The position numbers were made by a program, and so were the translations under genes. Positions 7,953-17,213 of a DNA stretch of 64,000 bases are shown one piece after another. Under the pieces are notes generated by a model. It worked only from the letters and a program-made list of their open reading frames with translations. It was not told where the DNA came from and did no database searches. The stretch spans positions 1,302,001 through 1,366,000 of the forward strand of contig NZ_QKNW01000001.1 in the NCBI RefSeq assembly GCF_009663395.1, read 5' to 3'. This stretch comes from Halosegnis longus. GTDB lineage: Archaea > Halobacteriota > Halobacteria > Halobacteriales > Haloarculaceae. Each line of letters begins with the position of its first letter. Position 1 is the first letter of the stretch.

Positions 7953-10589
7953 ATGACTGCGGAGGGAATCGTCGGCGAGTATCTCGACTTGCGCCGCGAG
8001 GCCGACGCCGACGTGCTGGCGATGCAGATGGGCGACTTCTACGAGTTCTTCGGCGAGGACGCCGAGTTCGTCGGCGAGGAACTCGACCTGAAGGTGTCTG
8101 AACGCTCCTCGGGCGGGGAGTCGTACGCGATGGCCGGCGTCCCGGTCGACGACCTGACGCCGTATCTGACGGCGCTCGTCGAGCGCGGCTACCGGGTCGC
8201 CGTCGCCGACCAACACGAAGTCGAGGGCGGCCACGAGCGCCGCATCGACCGCGTCGTCACGCCCGGCACGCTCGTCGACCCGACCGACGACGACGCACAG
8301 TATCTCGCGACGGTCGTGCGCGGCGACGACGGGCTCGGTCTCGCCTTCCTCGATATCACGACCGGGCGCTTCCACGTCACCGCCACGGAGGGAGACGACA
8401 GCGAGGCGCGCGCGCTGACGGAGCTGTACCGGTTCGCGCCGACGGAGATTCTCCCCGGTCCCGACCTCCGGGGTGACGACGAGTTCCTCGACCAGATTCG
8501 GGAGCGACTGGACGCGACGCTCACGCTGCACGCGACCGACGACTTCGCGCCCGGCCGTGCGACCCATCGACTGCGCGAGCAGTTCGGCGACGCCGCCGAC
8601 GCCGTCGGTCTCGACAGCGAGGCGGCGAGACAGGCGGCCGGCGCGGCCCTCGCGTACGTCGACGACACCGGGACCGGCGTGCTGGCGTCGGTCACGCGAC
8701 TCCGCACCTACACGCCCGACGACCACGTCACCCTCGACGCGACGACCCAGCGCAACCTCGAACTCACGGAGCCGATGACCGACCGCGGGGTCTCGCTGTT
8801 CGACACGCTTGACCACACCGAGACGAGCGCTGGCGGTCGGCTGCTGAAGGAGTGGCTCGGCCGGCCGATTCGCCGGCGCGGCGAACTCGACGCCCGCCAG
8901 CAGGCCATCGACGCGCTCGCCTCGGACGCGATGGGCCGCGAGCGTCTCCGCGACGCGCTCGCCGACGCGTACGACCTCGAACGGCTGGCCTCCCGTGCCG
9001 TCTCGGGGAGTCTCGACGCCCCGGCCATGCTTCGGGTGCGCGACACCCTCGCGCTCCTGCCGGACCTCGTTGACGCGGTGGAGTCGAGTCCGCGGCTCGC
9101 CGATTCGGCCGTCGCCGACGTGCTCGATTCGCTCGACCGGGAGGCGGCCCAACGGCTTCACGACGACCTCGCGGAGGCGATCGCCGACGACCCGCCGTCG
9201 ACGCTCACGGAAGGCGGGCTGATTCGCCCCGAGTACGACGAGGAACTGGCCGCGCTCGTAGAGCGCCACGAGGAGGCCCTCGACTGGCTTGACTCGCTGG
9301 CCGCGCGCGAGCGCGAGGAACACGGACTCTCCCACGTCAGCGTCGACCGCAACAAGACCGACGGCTACTACATCCAGGTGGGGAAATCGAGCGCCGACGG
9401 CGTGCCCGACCACTACGAGCCGGTGAAGACGCTGAAGAACTCACAGCGGTTTACGACGCCCGAACTCCGGGAAACTGAACGCGACGTGGTGCAGTTGGAA
9501 GAACAGCGGGGCGAACTGGAGTACGAACTGTTCCAGGAACTCCGCGAGCAGGTCGCGGCGGCCGCGCCGCTGTGTCAGACCGTCGGCGAGACGCTGGCCG
9601 AACTCGACGTGTACGCCGCGCTCGCGACCCACGCCGTCCGCAACGACTGGACCCGCCCCGAACTCACCGACGAGGACGTACTGGCCGTCGAGGCCGGCCG
9701 CCACCCCGTCGTCGAGCAGTCCGTCGAGTTCGTCCCCAATGACCTCCACTTCGACCGCGACCGCCGATTCCTCCTCGTCACCGGGCCGAACATGAGCGGC
9801 AAGTCGACGTACATGCGACAGGCCGCCCTCGTCACCCTGCTCGCGCAGATTGGCTCGTTCGTTCCGGCCGACGCCGCGACCGTCGGTCTCGTGGACGGGG
9901 TCTTCACTCGCGTCGGCGCGCTCGACGAACTCGCGCAGGGGCGCTCCACGTTCATGGTGGAGATGCAGGAGCTCTCGAACATCCTCCACTCGGCGAGCGA
10001 CGACTCGCTCGTCATCCTCGATGAAGTGGGGCGGGGGACGGCCACGTACGACGGTATCTCCATCGCGTGGGCCGCGACGGAGTATCTCTCCTCGGCACAG
10101 CCGAACTCGCCGTCGCCGAAGGTGCTGTTTGCGACTCACTACCACGAACTCACGCGCTTAGCCGACCACATCGCCGGCGTCGAGAACGTCCACGTCGCGG
10201 CCGACGGCGAGGGCGACGACGTGACCTTCCTCCGGACGGTCGAACCGGGCGCGACCGACCGCTCGTACGGCATCCACGTCGCCAGCCTCGCCGGCGTCCC
10301 CGGCCCGGTCGTGTCCCGTGCGCGCGAGGTGCTCGACCGCCTCCGCGAGGACAAATCCATCGACGTGCGCGGGCAGGCGGCCGACGGGCGGAGCGAGACC
10401 ACGCAGGTCACCTTCGACCTCTCGTCCGGTCAGTTCGACGCCGGAGACGAGGACGGCGAGGACGCCCCGGCACTCGATCCCGACGCCGAGGCTGTGCTCG
10501 ATGCCGTGCGCGAGGTGGACGTGACCGAGACCTCGCCGGTGGAGCTGCTCGGACGGGTCCAGGAGTGGCAGTCCCGCTTGGAGGAGTAG
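7953..10589 (+). CDS. mutS: DNA mismatch repair protein MutS
   Basis: The 878-residue protein has the MutS1 layout: mismatch-binding domain I with the Phe-x-Glu motif in MGDFYEFFGED (near residue 30), connector, lever and clamp regions, then the ABC-type ATPase. Walker A is TGPNMSGKSTYM (Lys617), followed by QGRSTFMVEM and Walker B VILDEVGRGTATYDG. It recognises mismatches and recruits MutL, which is present at 23090. TTTCATACC about 28 bases before ATG 7953 fits a leaderless promoter. The stop abuts the stop of the convergent peroxiredoxin gene. Confidence 0.97.
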   Translation: MTAEGIVGEYLDLRREADADVLAMQMGDFYEFFGEDAEFVGEELDLKVSERSSGGESYAMAGVPVDDLTPYLTALVERGYRVAVADQHEVEGGHERRIDRVVTPGTLVDPTDDDAQYLATVVRGDDGLGLAFLDITTGRFHVTATEGDDSEARALTELYRFAPTEILPGPDLRGDDEFLDQIRERLDATLTLHATDDFAPGRATHRLREQFGDAADAVGLDSEAARQAAGAALAYVDDTGTGVLASVTRLRTYTPDDHVTLDATTQRNLELTEPMTDRGVSLFDTLDHTETSAGGRLLKEWLGRPIRRRGELDARQQAIDALASDAMGRERLRDALADAYDLERLASRAVSGSLDAPAMLRVRDTLALLPDLVDAVESSPRLADSAVADVLDSLDREAAQRLHDDLAEAIADDPPSTLTEGGLIRPEYDEELAALVERHEEALDWLDSLAAREREEHGLSHVSVDRNKTDGYYIQVGKSSADGVPDHYEPVKTLKNSQRFTTPELRETERDVVQLEEQRGELEYELFQELREQVAAAAPLCQTVGETLAELDVYAALATHAVRNDWTRPELTDEDVLAVEAGRHPVVEQSVEFVPNDLHFDRDRRFLLVTGPNMSGKSTYMRQAALVTLLAQIGSFVPADAATVGLVDGVFTRVGALDELAQGRSTFMVEMQELSNILHSASDDSLVILDEVGRGTATYDGISIAWAATEYLSSAQPNSPSPKVLFATHYHELTRLADHIAGVENVHVAADGEGDDVTFLRTVEPGATDRSYGIHVASLAGVPGPVVSRAREVLDRLREDKSIDVRGQAADGRSETTQVTFDLSSGQFDAGDEDGEDAPALDPDAEAVLDAVREVDVTETSPVELLGRVQEWQSRLEE

Positions 10590-10590
10590 C

Positions 10591-11034
10591 TTACTCGGCG
10601 AGCGCGCGCGTCTCGTCCAGCACTTCACGCGCGTGGCCCGCGGGGTCTGCCATCTCCGTGTCGTACGTCGCGACGACCTCCCCACCAACGAGCACGAATG
10701 TCAGCCGTTCCGTGTATCCTTCGCTCGTGTCGAGTCCGAACGCTTCCGCCACCGTCCCGTCCGGGTCGGCGAGCAGTTCGAACTCCAGCCCGTGTTCCTC
10801 GGCGAAGTCGGCGTGCGACTCCGTATCGTCCATCGAGACCCCGTAGACGGTGATGCCCGAGTCGCGATACTCCGGCAGGGCGTCCTGGAACTCGTTCGCC
10901 TCGATGGTACAGCCGCCGGTGAAATCCTTCGGGTAGAAGTAGACGACCGTCGGCTCCTCGAAGGCCGGCGTCACGTCCTCGCCGTGTTGGTTCTTCGCGC
11001 GAATCTCCGGTGCTGTATCCCCGACTGTGAGCAT
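10591..11034 (-). CDS. Peroxiredoxin, Bcp-like (one-cysteine form)
   Basis: The 147-residue paralogue of the peroxiredoxin at 6147 keeps the thioredoxin-like fold, YFYPKDF and the peroxidatic Cys42. The active site reads TGGCTIEANEFQD: Pro before the Cys is replaced by Gly, and the usual resolving Cys47 is Asn. It is therefore expected to work as a one-Cys enzyme or to use a resolving thiol elsewhere. The start MLTVGDTAPEIRAKNQHGED is the family start. Convergent with mutS; the next upstream gene on its strand (11056-11964) ends 21 bases before it, so they may share a transcript. Confidence 0.92.
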   Translation of the reverse strand: MLTVGDTAPEIRAKNQHGEDVTPAFEEPTVVYFYPKDFTGGCTIEANEFQDALPEYRDSGITVYGVSMDDTESHADFAEEHGLEFELLADPDGTVAEAFGLDTSEGYTERLTFVLVGGEVVATYDTEMADPAGHAREVLDETRALAE

Positions 11035-11055
11035 ACCCCAAGCCGGGGCCGCCGC

Positions 11056-11964
11056 CTATATATCGGTTCGGGTGGCCCGCACCTGCTCCCGGTGGTCTGC
11101 CAGCGTCTCCTGTATCGCGCCCCACTCGACCGGCGGCTCGCGGTCGGCGAGCGATTCGGCGAGACTCGCCAACACGTCGTCGAACTGCTCGCGGTACGAC
11201 GGAGCGTCGTCGAGTCGCGCGCGCAACGCGGCGAGTCGGTCGTCGAGCGCGTCCACCTCCCCGTGGAGGGAATCGAGGTCGCCGGGCGGCTCGAAGGCGG
11301 CGAGGTCGTCGAGTTCGGCCCGGATGTCGGCTACCAGTAGCTCGAACACGTCGGTCTGGAGGTGTACGTCGGCGAGCGTCGCCGGCTCCGGCGTCTCCTC
11401 GGTCGCCGTCTCCAACTCCTCGACGGCGTCGCCGACCAGCTCCACGTCCTCGCCCAACTCCCGGGTGCGACGGTCCGGGTCGGTGAGCCACGACTCGAAC
11501 TGCTCGATATCGTTCTGGAGGTCGTCCGCCGTCTGGACGATACCCTGTGCGTGCGTGCTCGCGGTCCGGAGGTCGACGCCCAGCTCGAACAGCGAGGGAG
11601 AGTCGGCCTGTTCGACGGCCGACGCGAGCGTCGCCTGCACGGCGTCGCGTCGGTCACAGACCGCGTCGAGCCGCTCCTCGAAGGAGACGCGGCGGGTCTC
11701 GACGGTCGGGACGGTCGGCGCGTCGACGAGCGTCTCTCGCATCGTCTCGGCGGCTCCCTCCGCGTACTCGACGCGCGATTCGGCCGTCGAAATAATCTTC
11801 GCCGTATCCGAGACGGTGGCGTCGATGCCCTCGCGCGTCACTCGGCCGTCCTCGACGAACGGGTCGATGGCCGCGCGCACGTCGTCGAGGTCGTGGTCGC
11901 CGCGGTCGGCGACCCGTTCGGTGACGTACTCGACCGGCTCACCGACGAGGTCCGAATCGTCCAT
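11056..11964 (-). CDS. Haloarchaeal coiled-coil protein of unknown function
   Basis: From ATG 11964 the product is 302 residues, almost entirely helical and very acidic, with repeated heptad-like stretches (for example DDLQNDIEQFESWL and GEVDALDDRLAALRARL). There is no membrane segment and no obvious enzyme motif. The N terminus (MDDSDLVGEPVEYVTERVAD, then VRAAIDPFVEDGRVTREGID) looks like a small helical domain. Similar proteins have been named 'halo transducer protein', a name I would not rely on. GTG 11979 is an alternative start; ATG 11964 is preferred because a TATA-like element lies about 28 bases upstream of it. Confidence 0.65.
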   Translation of the reverse strand: MDDSDLVGEPVEYVTERVADRGDHDLDDVRAAIDPFVEDGRVTREGIDATVSDTAKIISTAESRVEYAEGAAETMRETLVDAPTVPTVETRRVSFEERLDAVCDRRDAVQATLASAVEQADSPSLFELGVDLRTASTHAQGIVQTADDLQNDIEQFESWLTDPDRRTRELGEDVELVGDAVEELETATEETPEPATLADVHLQTDVFELLVADIRAELDDLAAFEPPGDLDSLHGEVDALDDRLAALRARLDDAPSYREQFDDVLASLAESLADREPPVEWGAIQETLADHREQVRATRTDI

Positions 11965-12010
11965 ACGGTCGCTCGCCACCGACGGGTGGTGTATCTTTCG
12001 TCCCGTGATA

Positions 12011-12118
12011 TAGCGGGATATATAGCCGACAAACCCGCTCCCACGAGGGAGGTTGACGAGGGGTCGAATACCGGCAGTATCGTACCGCTGTGTGGTGATT
12101 TGGTGGAATATTATAAAT
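12011..12118 (+). promoter_or_regulatory. Promoter/operator region of the first pst operon
   Basis: The 170-base gap before pstS1 holds a TATA box (TTATAAAT, 12111-12118) about 40 bases before the ATG. Two further sequences recur before pstS2: TATATAG(CC)GACAAAC at 12019-12034 and TGATTTGGTGGAATA at 12096-12110. Phosphate-regulated pst promoters with upstream control elements are known in Halobacterium salinarum; that these particular sequences are operators is an inference from their recurrence here. Confidence 0.5.
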
Positions 12119-12150
12119 CGCTTTAGTCGGACTCGGATACATATCTGGTG

Positions 12151-13344
12151 ATGACAGCCGATACCGGTAACTCGGGCGTATCACGTCGAAAGTTCCTCGT
12201 CACGTCTGGCGTCGTCGGTGCCGCCGGACTGGCGGGCTGTTCCAACGCGGCGAACGACGGCTCCGGCGGGTCGGGCGACGACTCCGACAGCTCCGGCGGC
12301 TCCGAGGACACTGCGACCGACGCGCCCGAGGAGTCGGGTGGCTCGTCGCCGCAGCCGGTCACCGCCGAGGGGTCCTCGACGGTGTACCCCATCGCCAACT
12401 CGGGGTCGTCCTACTGGAATTCGAACCCGCCGAGCGACGACGGCGAGTACTGGGGCGAAAACAGCGAAGGCTCGGTTCCCGGCTGGGACGAACTCGCGAG
12501 CAACGGCGCAGACGGGATGCGACTGGCCGACTACTTCGCGAGCCTCTACGGCTTCGAGCCGACAGAGCAGTTCGCGACGCCGCCGTTCTCGACGCGCGTC
12601 GGCCTGAGCCACTCCGGCACGGGCTGTGAGGCGGTCGTTGACGGGCTCGTCGACATCGGCAACTCCTCGGGACCGATTACGGCGGAACTCGACTGGAGCG
12701 AATCGGAGGCCGACGAGCGCGTCGTCGACCACGTGCTCGGCCGCGACGGCCAGCCGGTCGTCGTCAGCTCCAACATCTACGACGCGGGCGTCACCCAGCT
12801 GACGGGCGAGGAGGTGCGCGGCATCTATCAGGGCGACATCACCAACTGGAGTGAGGTCGGCGGGCCGGACCAGCCCATCTACGTCATCGGTCGCGCGGAA
12901 GGCTCGGGGACGGACACCTCGTTCCGACTCAACATGCTCGGTAGCGCCGACGCCGAGATGGATGTCGACACCCGATTCGGCCAGAACCAGCAGGTCGCAC
13001 AGGCCGTCCAGCAGAACGACGGCGCAATCGCGTACATGGCACTCGCCTTCACTGGCCCGGAGGTCCAGCCGATCGGCATCGACTTCGACGGGACGCTGTA
13101 CGAGCCGGACCGCGACGCGGAAAACACCATCTTCGACAGCGCCTACCCGCTCAACCGCGACCTCCACCAGTACACGACCATCACGGAGGAGACGCCGAGC
13201 GGCACCGACCGCCGCGAGGGTGCGTTCATGAACATGTTCCTCACGACGTTCGGGCAGGAGGTCTTCGTCGAGTCGAACAACTACATCCCGCTGCCGACGG
13301 CGGACATCGAGTCCGAACTCGCGAAGCTCCCCGACCAGTCCTAA
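12151..13344 (+). CDS. pstS: Phosphate ABC transporter, substrate-binding lipoprotein PstS (copy 1)
   Basis: The 397-residue protein begins with a twin-arginine signal (SRRKFLVTSG, residues 11-20) followed by a lipobox (GLAGC, Cys30), so it is exported folded and lipid-anchored outside the cell. A Ser/Gly/Asp-rich linker follows. The binding domain begins VTAEGSSTVYPIANSG and contains VGLSHSGTGCEAVVDGLVDIGNSS split over two stretches and GRAEGSGTDTSF, matching phosphate-binding proteins that cradle the anion with Ser/Thr/Arg. ATG 12151 is preferred over the adjacent GTG 12148. It heads a pstSCAB operon; a T-rich stretch after its stop may reduce read-through to pstC. Confidence 0.93.
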   Translation: MTADTGNSGVSRRKFLVTSGVVGAAGLAGCSNAANDGSGGSGDDSDSSGGSEDTATDAPEESGGSSPQPVTAEGSSTVYPIANSGSSYWNSNPPSDDGEYWGENSEGSVPGWDELASNGADGMRLADYFASLYGFEPTEQFATPPFSTRVGLSHSGTGCEAVVDGLVDIGNSSGPITAELDWSESEADERVVDHVLGRDGQPVVVSSNIYDAGVTQLTGEEVRGIYQGDITNWSEVGGPDQPIYVIGRAEGSGTDTSFRLNMLGSADAEMDVDTRFGQNQQVAQAVQQNDGAIAYMALAFTGPEVQPIGIDFDGTLYEPDRDAENTIFDSAYPLNRDLHQYTTITEETPSGTDRREGAFMNMFLTTFGQEVFVESNNYIPLPTADIESELAKLPDQS

Positions 13345-13389
13345 CTCGCCACTGTCGTTTTCTTTGATTATGAGCCACGAGAGATACAG

Positions 13390-14517
13390 ATGAGCCGGTT
13401 CAGTCGCATCGAACGGTACAGCCACGCCGCCCGCGACACTGCACGGCGGCTCCGTGACGGCGTCGCCGGCGAGTCGTCGGTCGCGGTCGCGCTCGTGACC
13501 GTGATGTCGCTGTCGCTTTTGGCCGGGCTGGTCGGCTTCCTGCTGGTCTCGTCGCTGACGGCGATACCCCTCGCGGTCGCCGTCGTCGCGGCGGCCATCG
13601 GGTGGCTCCGGTATCAGGAGCTGACGGCGAAGGTGCTCGCCGGGACGATGACCGTCTCCACGCTGTTGATTCTCGTGCTCATCGCGGGGTTCATCCTCAG
13701 AGAGTCGATTCCCGTCCTCCAGTACGAGTCGATGACGGTGTTGGGCGTCGAGGTGCCCGGCGTTCGGATGTTCGTCCAGACGCGGTGGGATGCCGTCTCC
13801 GACCCCATCCGCTACTCGATGGTACCGCTCATCCACGGGACGCTGCTGGTGACGCTCATCTCGACGGCCGTCGCCGCGCCCCTCGGCGTCGCCGCCGCGC
13901 TGTTCTTATCCGAGATCGCACCTCGCCCCGTGCGTGAAGTTGTCAAGCCCGGCGTCGAGATTCTCGCCGGCATCCCCTCCATCGTCTACGGCTTCATCGG
14001 GTTCACCATTCTCAACCCGTGGGCCGTCGAACAGTTCGGTCTCAACGGCGGGGGGACCTACCTGTTCGTCGGGATGGTCGTCGGGCTGATGGCGCTCCCG
14101 ACGGTCGTCTCCGTCGCGGAGGACGCGCTGTCCTCTGTCCCCGAATCCATGAAAAGCGGCTCGCTCGCCATGGGGACGACCGACTGGCAGACGATGGTCT
14201 CGATTACGATTCCGGCCGCCTTTTCGGGCGTCTCGGCCGCCGTCCTGCTCGGGGTCGGCCGCGCCATCGGCGAGACGATGGCCGCGACGGTGATGCTGGC
14301 GAACACCCCGCGGCTGACCGAGCCGCTGGTCAACGTCTTCTACGGGCAGGCGACGCTCACCTCGCTCATCGCGAGCAGCTACGGGAGCGCGCGCGGCAAT
14401 CAGCTCTCGGCGCTGTTCGCGGCCGGCGCGATACTGTTCATTACGGTGCTCGCGCTCTCGATCGGCTCCCAGTACATCGAGGCGCGCATGCGCCGCAAGC
14501 TCGGGGGTGAGGTCTGA
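13390..14517 (+). CDS. pstC: Phosphate ABC transporter permease PstC (copy 1)
   Basis: The 375-residue inner permease has a run of hydrophobic helices and the BPD_transp_1 domain in the C-terminal two-thirds. The EAA-like cytoplasmic loop reads DALSSVPESMKSGSLAMGTT, which contacts PstB. It pairs with PstA to form the phosphate channel. A seven-codon frame at 13370-13393 ends in an ATGA overlap with this ATG, so initiation may depend on coupling. The stop overlaps the pstA start by one base (TGATG). Confidence 0.94.
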   Translation: MSRFSRIERYSHAARDTARRLRDGVAGESSVAVALVTVMSLSLLAGLVGFLLVSSLTAIPLAVAVVAAAIGWLRYQELTAKVLAGTMTVSTLLILVLIAGFILRESIPVLQYESMTVLGVEVPGVRMFVQTRWDAVSDPIRYSMVPLIHGTLLVTLISTAVAAPLGVAAALFLSEIAPRPVREVVKPGVEILAGIPSIVYGFIGFTILNPWAVEQFGLNGGGTYLFVGMVVGLMALPTVVSVAEDALSSVPESMKSGSLAMGTTDWQTMVSITIPAAFSGVSAAVLLGVGRAIGETMAATVMLANTPRLTEPLVNVFYGQATLTSLIASSYGSARGNQLSALFAAGAILFITVLALSIGSQYIEARMRRKLGGEV

Positions 14518-16181
14518 TGGCGAGTGCAACCGAGCGCTCGCTCGTCCGCGGTGAGTCAAGCGGCGGCGACCTCACGGCCGCGGGCGCTGTCGGGCTCGCC
14601 GGCGTCATGTTCGCGCTCGCGATGGTCGTGTTGTTCCAGCAGCTCTCGCTCACCGACACCGTCGCCGGCGTCCGGCTCATCGGTCTCCTCGGAGCCGGAC
14701 TCCTCGCGCTCGGACTCGCGGTGGTCGGTCTCGGCGTTGCCGCCCGGTACGGCGTGCTCTCTGCGACGCCGCGTTCGAGTGCCGGACTCCTCTCCGGAGC
14801 CGTCTCCGGGCTGTTGTGGGCCGTCGTCGGTGGACTCGCCGGCGCGCGCGTCCTCGGTCTCGGGACGGTCGGCTGGCTGCTCTGTGCGGCCGTGGTCGGT
14901 GCCGGCGCCGCCGGGTTCACCGTGCTCACGCGCGAGGACGTCGGGACGACGGTGCCGGCGGGCCTGTTCACGGCACTCGTCGGGCTGGTCGTGCTCGTCA
15001 CCATCGGTCCCTCGTGGGAGTGGGCGCTCGGCTGGGAGCAACAGCCCGCCTCGCTCACCGCCCCGATTACGGTGCCGGCGGTGACGCTCGCCGGCTCGCT
15101 CGTCGGCGGCTGGGCAGCCGCGGTCGCGTACGGCGGCTTCGGTGCCCGCGGCCGCCATCTGGGCGCGTACCTGCTCGTGTATCTCAACGCCGGCACCATC
15201 GTCGGCGTCCTGCTCGTGCTCATCGGCTTCACGGTGTTCAAGGGGTTGCCGGGGCTGTTCCGCGGCTTCGAGGTCGGACTCGGCGTCGGTCGCCAGGTCA
15301 CCGTCGAACACTACCTCTTTCTCCCGTTCGTCGACTTCGCGCCCGGTATCTCGCTGGCGTTCGACCTCCCGGTCAAGTGGCCGTTCGTGATGGCCGGCGT
15401 CTCGTTGACGAACGACGTGAACGGCGTCTGGCCGGCCATCGTCGGCACCGTCTGGCTCGTCGTCGGAGCGGTCCTGCTCGCGGTGCCACTCGGCGTCGGG
15501 GCGGCGGTGTTCCTCACCGAGTACGCGGAGCGGGGCCGGTTTACCCAGCTGGTCGAGGTGGCGACGAACGGGCTGTGGTCGACCCCGAGCATCGTGTTCG
15601 GGCTGTTCGGCGCAGCCTTCCTCGTCCCCCGGTTCGCGAACCAGAAGTCGATACTCGCTGGCACCATCACGCTCGGCTTCATGCTGCTCCCGCTGGTGGT
15701 CATCACGACCCGCGAGTCGCTGCTCGCGGTCCCAGACGAGTACCGCGACGCGAGCGCGGCCCTCGGCGTCTCGAAGTGGCAGACCATCCGCAGCGTGGTT
15801 CTGCCGGCGGCGATTCCCGGCGTCACGACCGGCGTCATCCTCGGCGTCGGGCGCATCGCCGGCGAGACCGCCCCCATCCTGCTCACGATGACCGGTGCGG
15901 TCGCGCTCCCGGCGAATCAGGCGCTGAACGTGCTCGGGAGCTTCCGGTTTACCGCCGCGCCGCCGTTCGTGGCCAACGAGGCGCTGTTGCAGGCGACGAC
16001 TGCGCTCCCGTACCAGCTGTACGCGCTCATCACGGCGGGCGTCGGGCAGTCGTCGAACATCTCCGACATCGACCAGTTCCGCTGGACGACGGCGTTGGTG
16101 CTGCTCATCGTCGTCTTGTCCTTCTACGCCATCGGCATCGCCACACGACACTACTTCCGACAGAAACTGACCCATGAGTAA
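14517..16181 (+). CDS. pstA: Phosphate ABC transporter permease PstA (copy 1), long form
   Basis: At 554 residues this is almost twice the length of bacterial PstA. The extra N-terminal half (roughly residues 1-260) is several hydrophobic helices rich in Gly/Ala/Val/Leu; the C-terminal half is the conserved BPD_transp_1 permease with [20 protein letters not shown] as the coupling loop and [16 protein letters not shown]. An N-terminal membrane extension of this kind is also present in the second copy at 19208, so it is a shared feature and not a chance fusion. The last 8 bases overlap pstB. Confidence 0.93.
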   Translation: MASATERSLVRGESSGGDLTAAGAVGLAGVMFALAMVVLFQQLSLTDTVAGVRLIGLLGAGLLALGLAVVGLGVAARYGVLSATPRSSAGLLSGAVSGLLWAVVGGLAGARVLGLGTVGWLLCAAVVGAGAAGFTVLTREDVGTTVPAGLFTALVGLVVLVTIGPSWEWALGWEQQPASLTAPITVPAVTLAGSLVGGWAAAVAYGGFGARGRHLGAYLLVYLNAGTIVGVLLVLIGFTVFKGLPGLFRGFEVGLGVGRQVTVEHYLFLPFVDFAPGISLAFDLPVKWPFVMAGVSLTNDVNGVWPAIVGTVWLVVGAVLLAVPLGVGAAVFLTEYAERGRFTQLVEVATNGLWSTPSIVFGLFGAAFLVPRFANQKSILAGTITLGFMLLPLVVITTRESLLAVPDEYRDASAALGVSKWQTIRSVVLPAAIPGVTTGVILGVGRIAGETAPILLTMTGAVALPANQALNVLGSFRFTAAPPFVANEALLQATTALPYQLYALITAGVGQSSNISDIDQFRWTTALVLLIVVLSFYAIGIATRHYFRQKLTHE

Positions 16182-17067
16182 CACAGCTACGACCACCGCC
16201 GACACGACCGCGACGACAGCCGGCGAGACAGACGAACAGCTCAAAGCCGAGTGGCGCGAGTACGCCTTCGAGGGCGAGCCGAAACTCGCCGTCGAGGACC
16301 TCAACGTCCACTACGGCGACGACCACGCCCTCGACAACGTCTCGCTCGACATCCCCAAAGAGAGCGTCACCGCGCTTATCGGCCCGTCGGGCTGCGGGAA
16401 GTCGACGTTCCTCCGGTGTCTCAACCGGATGAACGACCGCGTGTCGAGTGCGCGCATCGACGGCTCCGTCCGGCTCGACGGCGAGGAGATCTACCAGGAC
16501 GGCGTCGACCTCGTCGAACTCCGGAAACGCGTCGGCATGGTGTTCCAGTCGCCGAACCCGTTCCCGAAATCCATCCGCGAGAACATCGCCTACGGCCCGA
16601 AGAAACACGGCGACATCCAGACGGGAGTGCTCGCGCGCCTGCTCGGGCGGGCTGACAGTGACGAACTCGACGCCCTCGTCGAGCAGTGTCTGCGCGACGC
16701 GGCGCTGTACGACGAGGTGAAAGACCGCCTCGACGACAACGCGCTCGGGCTTTCGGGCGGCCAACAACAGCGGCTCTGTCTCGCCCGCTGTCTCTCCGTC
16801 GGTCCCGAGGTTATCCTGATGGACGAGCCGGCGTCCGCGCTCGACCCCATCGCCACCTCGAAGATCGAGGACCTCATCGCGGACCTCGCCGAGGAGTACA
16901 CGGTCGTCATCGTCACCCACAACATGCAACAGGCCGCCCGCATCTCCGACCAGACGGCCGTCTTCCTCACCGGCGGCAAGCTCGTCGAGTACGGCGACAC
17001 CGACCAGGTGTTCGAGAACCCACAGAGCACGCGCGTCGAGGAGTACATCACCGGGAAGTTCGGATAA
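16174..17067 (+). CDS. pstB: Phosphate ABC transporter ATPase PstB (copy 1)
   Basis: The 297-residue ATPase powers phosphate import. It has Walker [20 protein letters not shown], the Q-loop [14 protein letters not shown], signature [13 protein letters not shown], Walker [14 protein letters not shown] and the H-loop [11 protein letters not shown]. The N terminus is a Thr-rich, acidic extension. Bases 16850-16940 are identical to 21484-21574 in the second pstB, although the genes differ clearly on both sides. It ends the first pst operon; no phoU follows. Confidence 0.96.
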   Translation: MSNTATTTADTTATTAGETDEQLKAEWREYAFEGEPKLAVEDLNVHYGDDHALDNVSLDIPKESVTALIGPSGCGKSTFLRCLNRMNDRVSSARIDGSVRLDGEEIYQDGVDLVELRKRVGMVFQSPNPFPKSIRENIAYGPKKHGDIQTGVLARLLGRADSDELDALVEQCLRDAALYDEVKDRLDDNALGLSGGQQQRLCLARCLSVGPEVILMDEPASALDPIATSKIEDLIADLAEEYTVVIVTHNMQQAARISDQTAVFLTGGKLVEYGDTDQVFENPQSTRVEEYITGKFG

Positions 17068-17110
17068 TACCCCGTTGCGTGCGAACTCCGGGGACGATTT
17101 CTCCTTGTTC

Positions 17111-17187
17111 TATATAGACAAACAGCAGTAGACATAGCAGTCGGGTGAGATTGGGTGGGATACGGGCCGCTCATAGGAATCCATTTA
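17111..17187 (+). promoter_or_regulatory. Promoter/operator region of the second pst operon
   Basis: TATATAGACAAAC (17111-17123) and TGAGATTGGGTGGGATA (17146-17162) resemble two sequences in front of the first pst operon. An ATTTAG element at about 17183-17188 lies roughly 28 bases before ATG 17214 and could be the TATA box of a leaderless transcript. The spacing between the two shared elements differs between the operons (77 against 35 bases), so joint function is uncertain. Confidence 0.45.
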
Positions 17188-17213
17188 GTTACGAGTGGGT
17201 CTATTCTCAGTCG

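Noticed and set aside
6147-9413. A 1088-codon open frame on the minus strand covering mutS and neighbours
   Set aside because: Only its first-named end (6147-6599) is a real peroxiredoxin. The rest is antisense to clear genes on the plus strand and reads as Arg/Val/Gly/Asp-rich shadow sequence.
12181-13836. A 551-codon minus-strand frame across pstS1
   Set aside because: Antisense to a clearly recognised lipoprotein gene, with no motif, promoter or sensible start.
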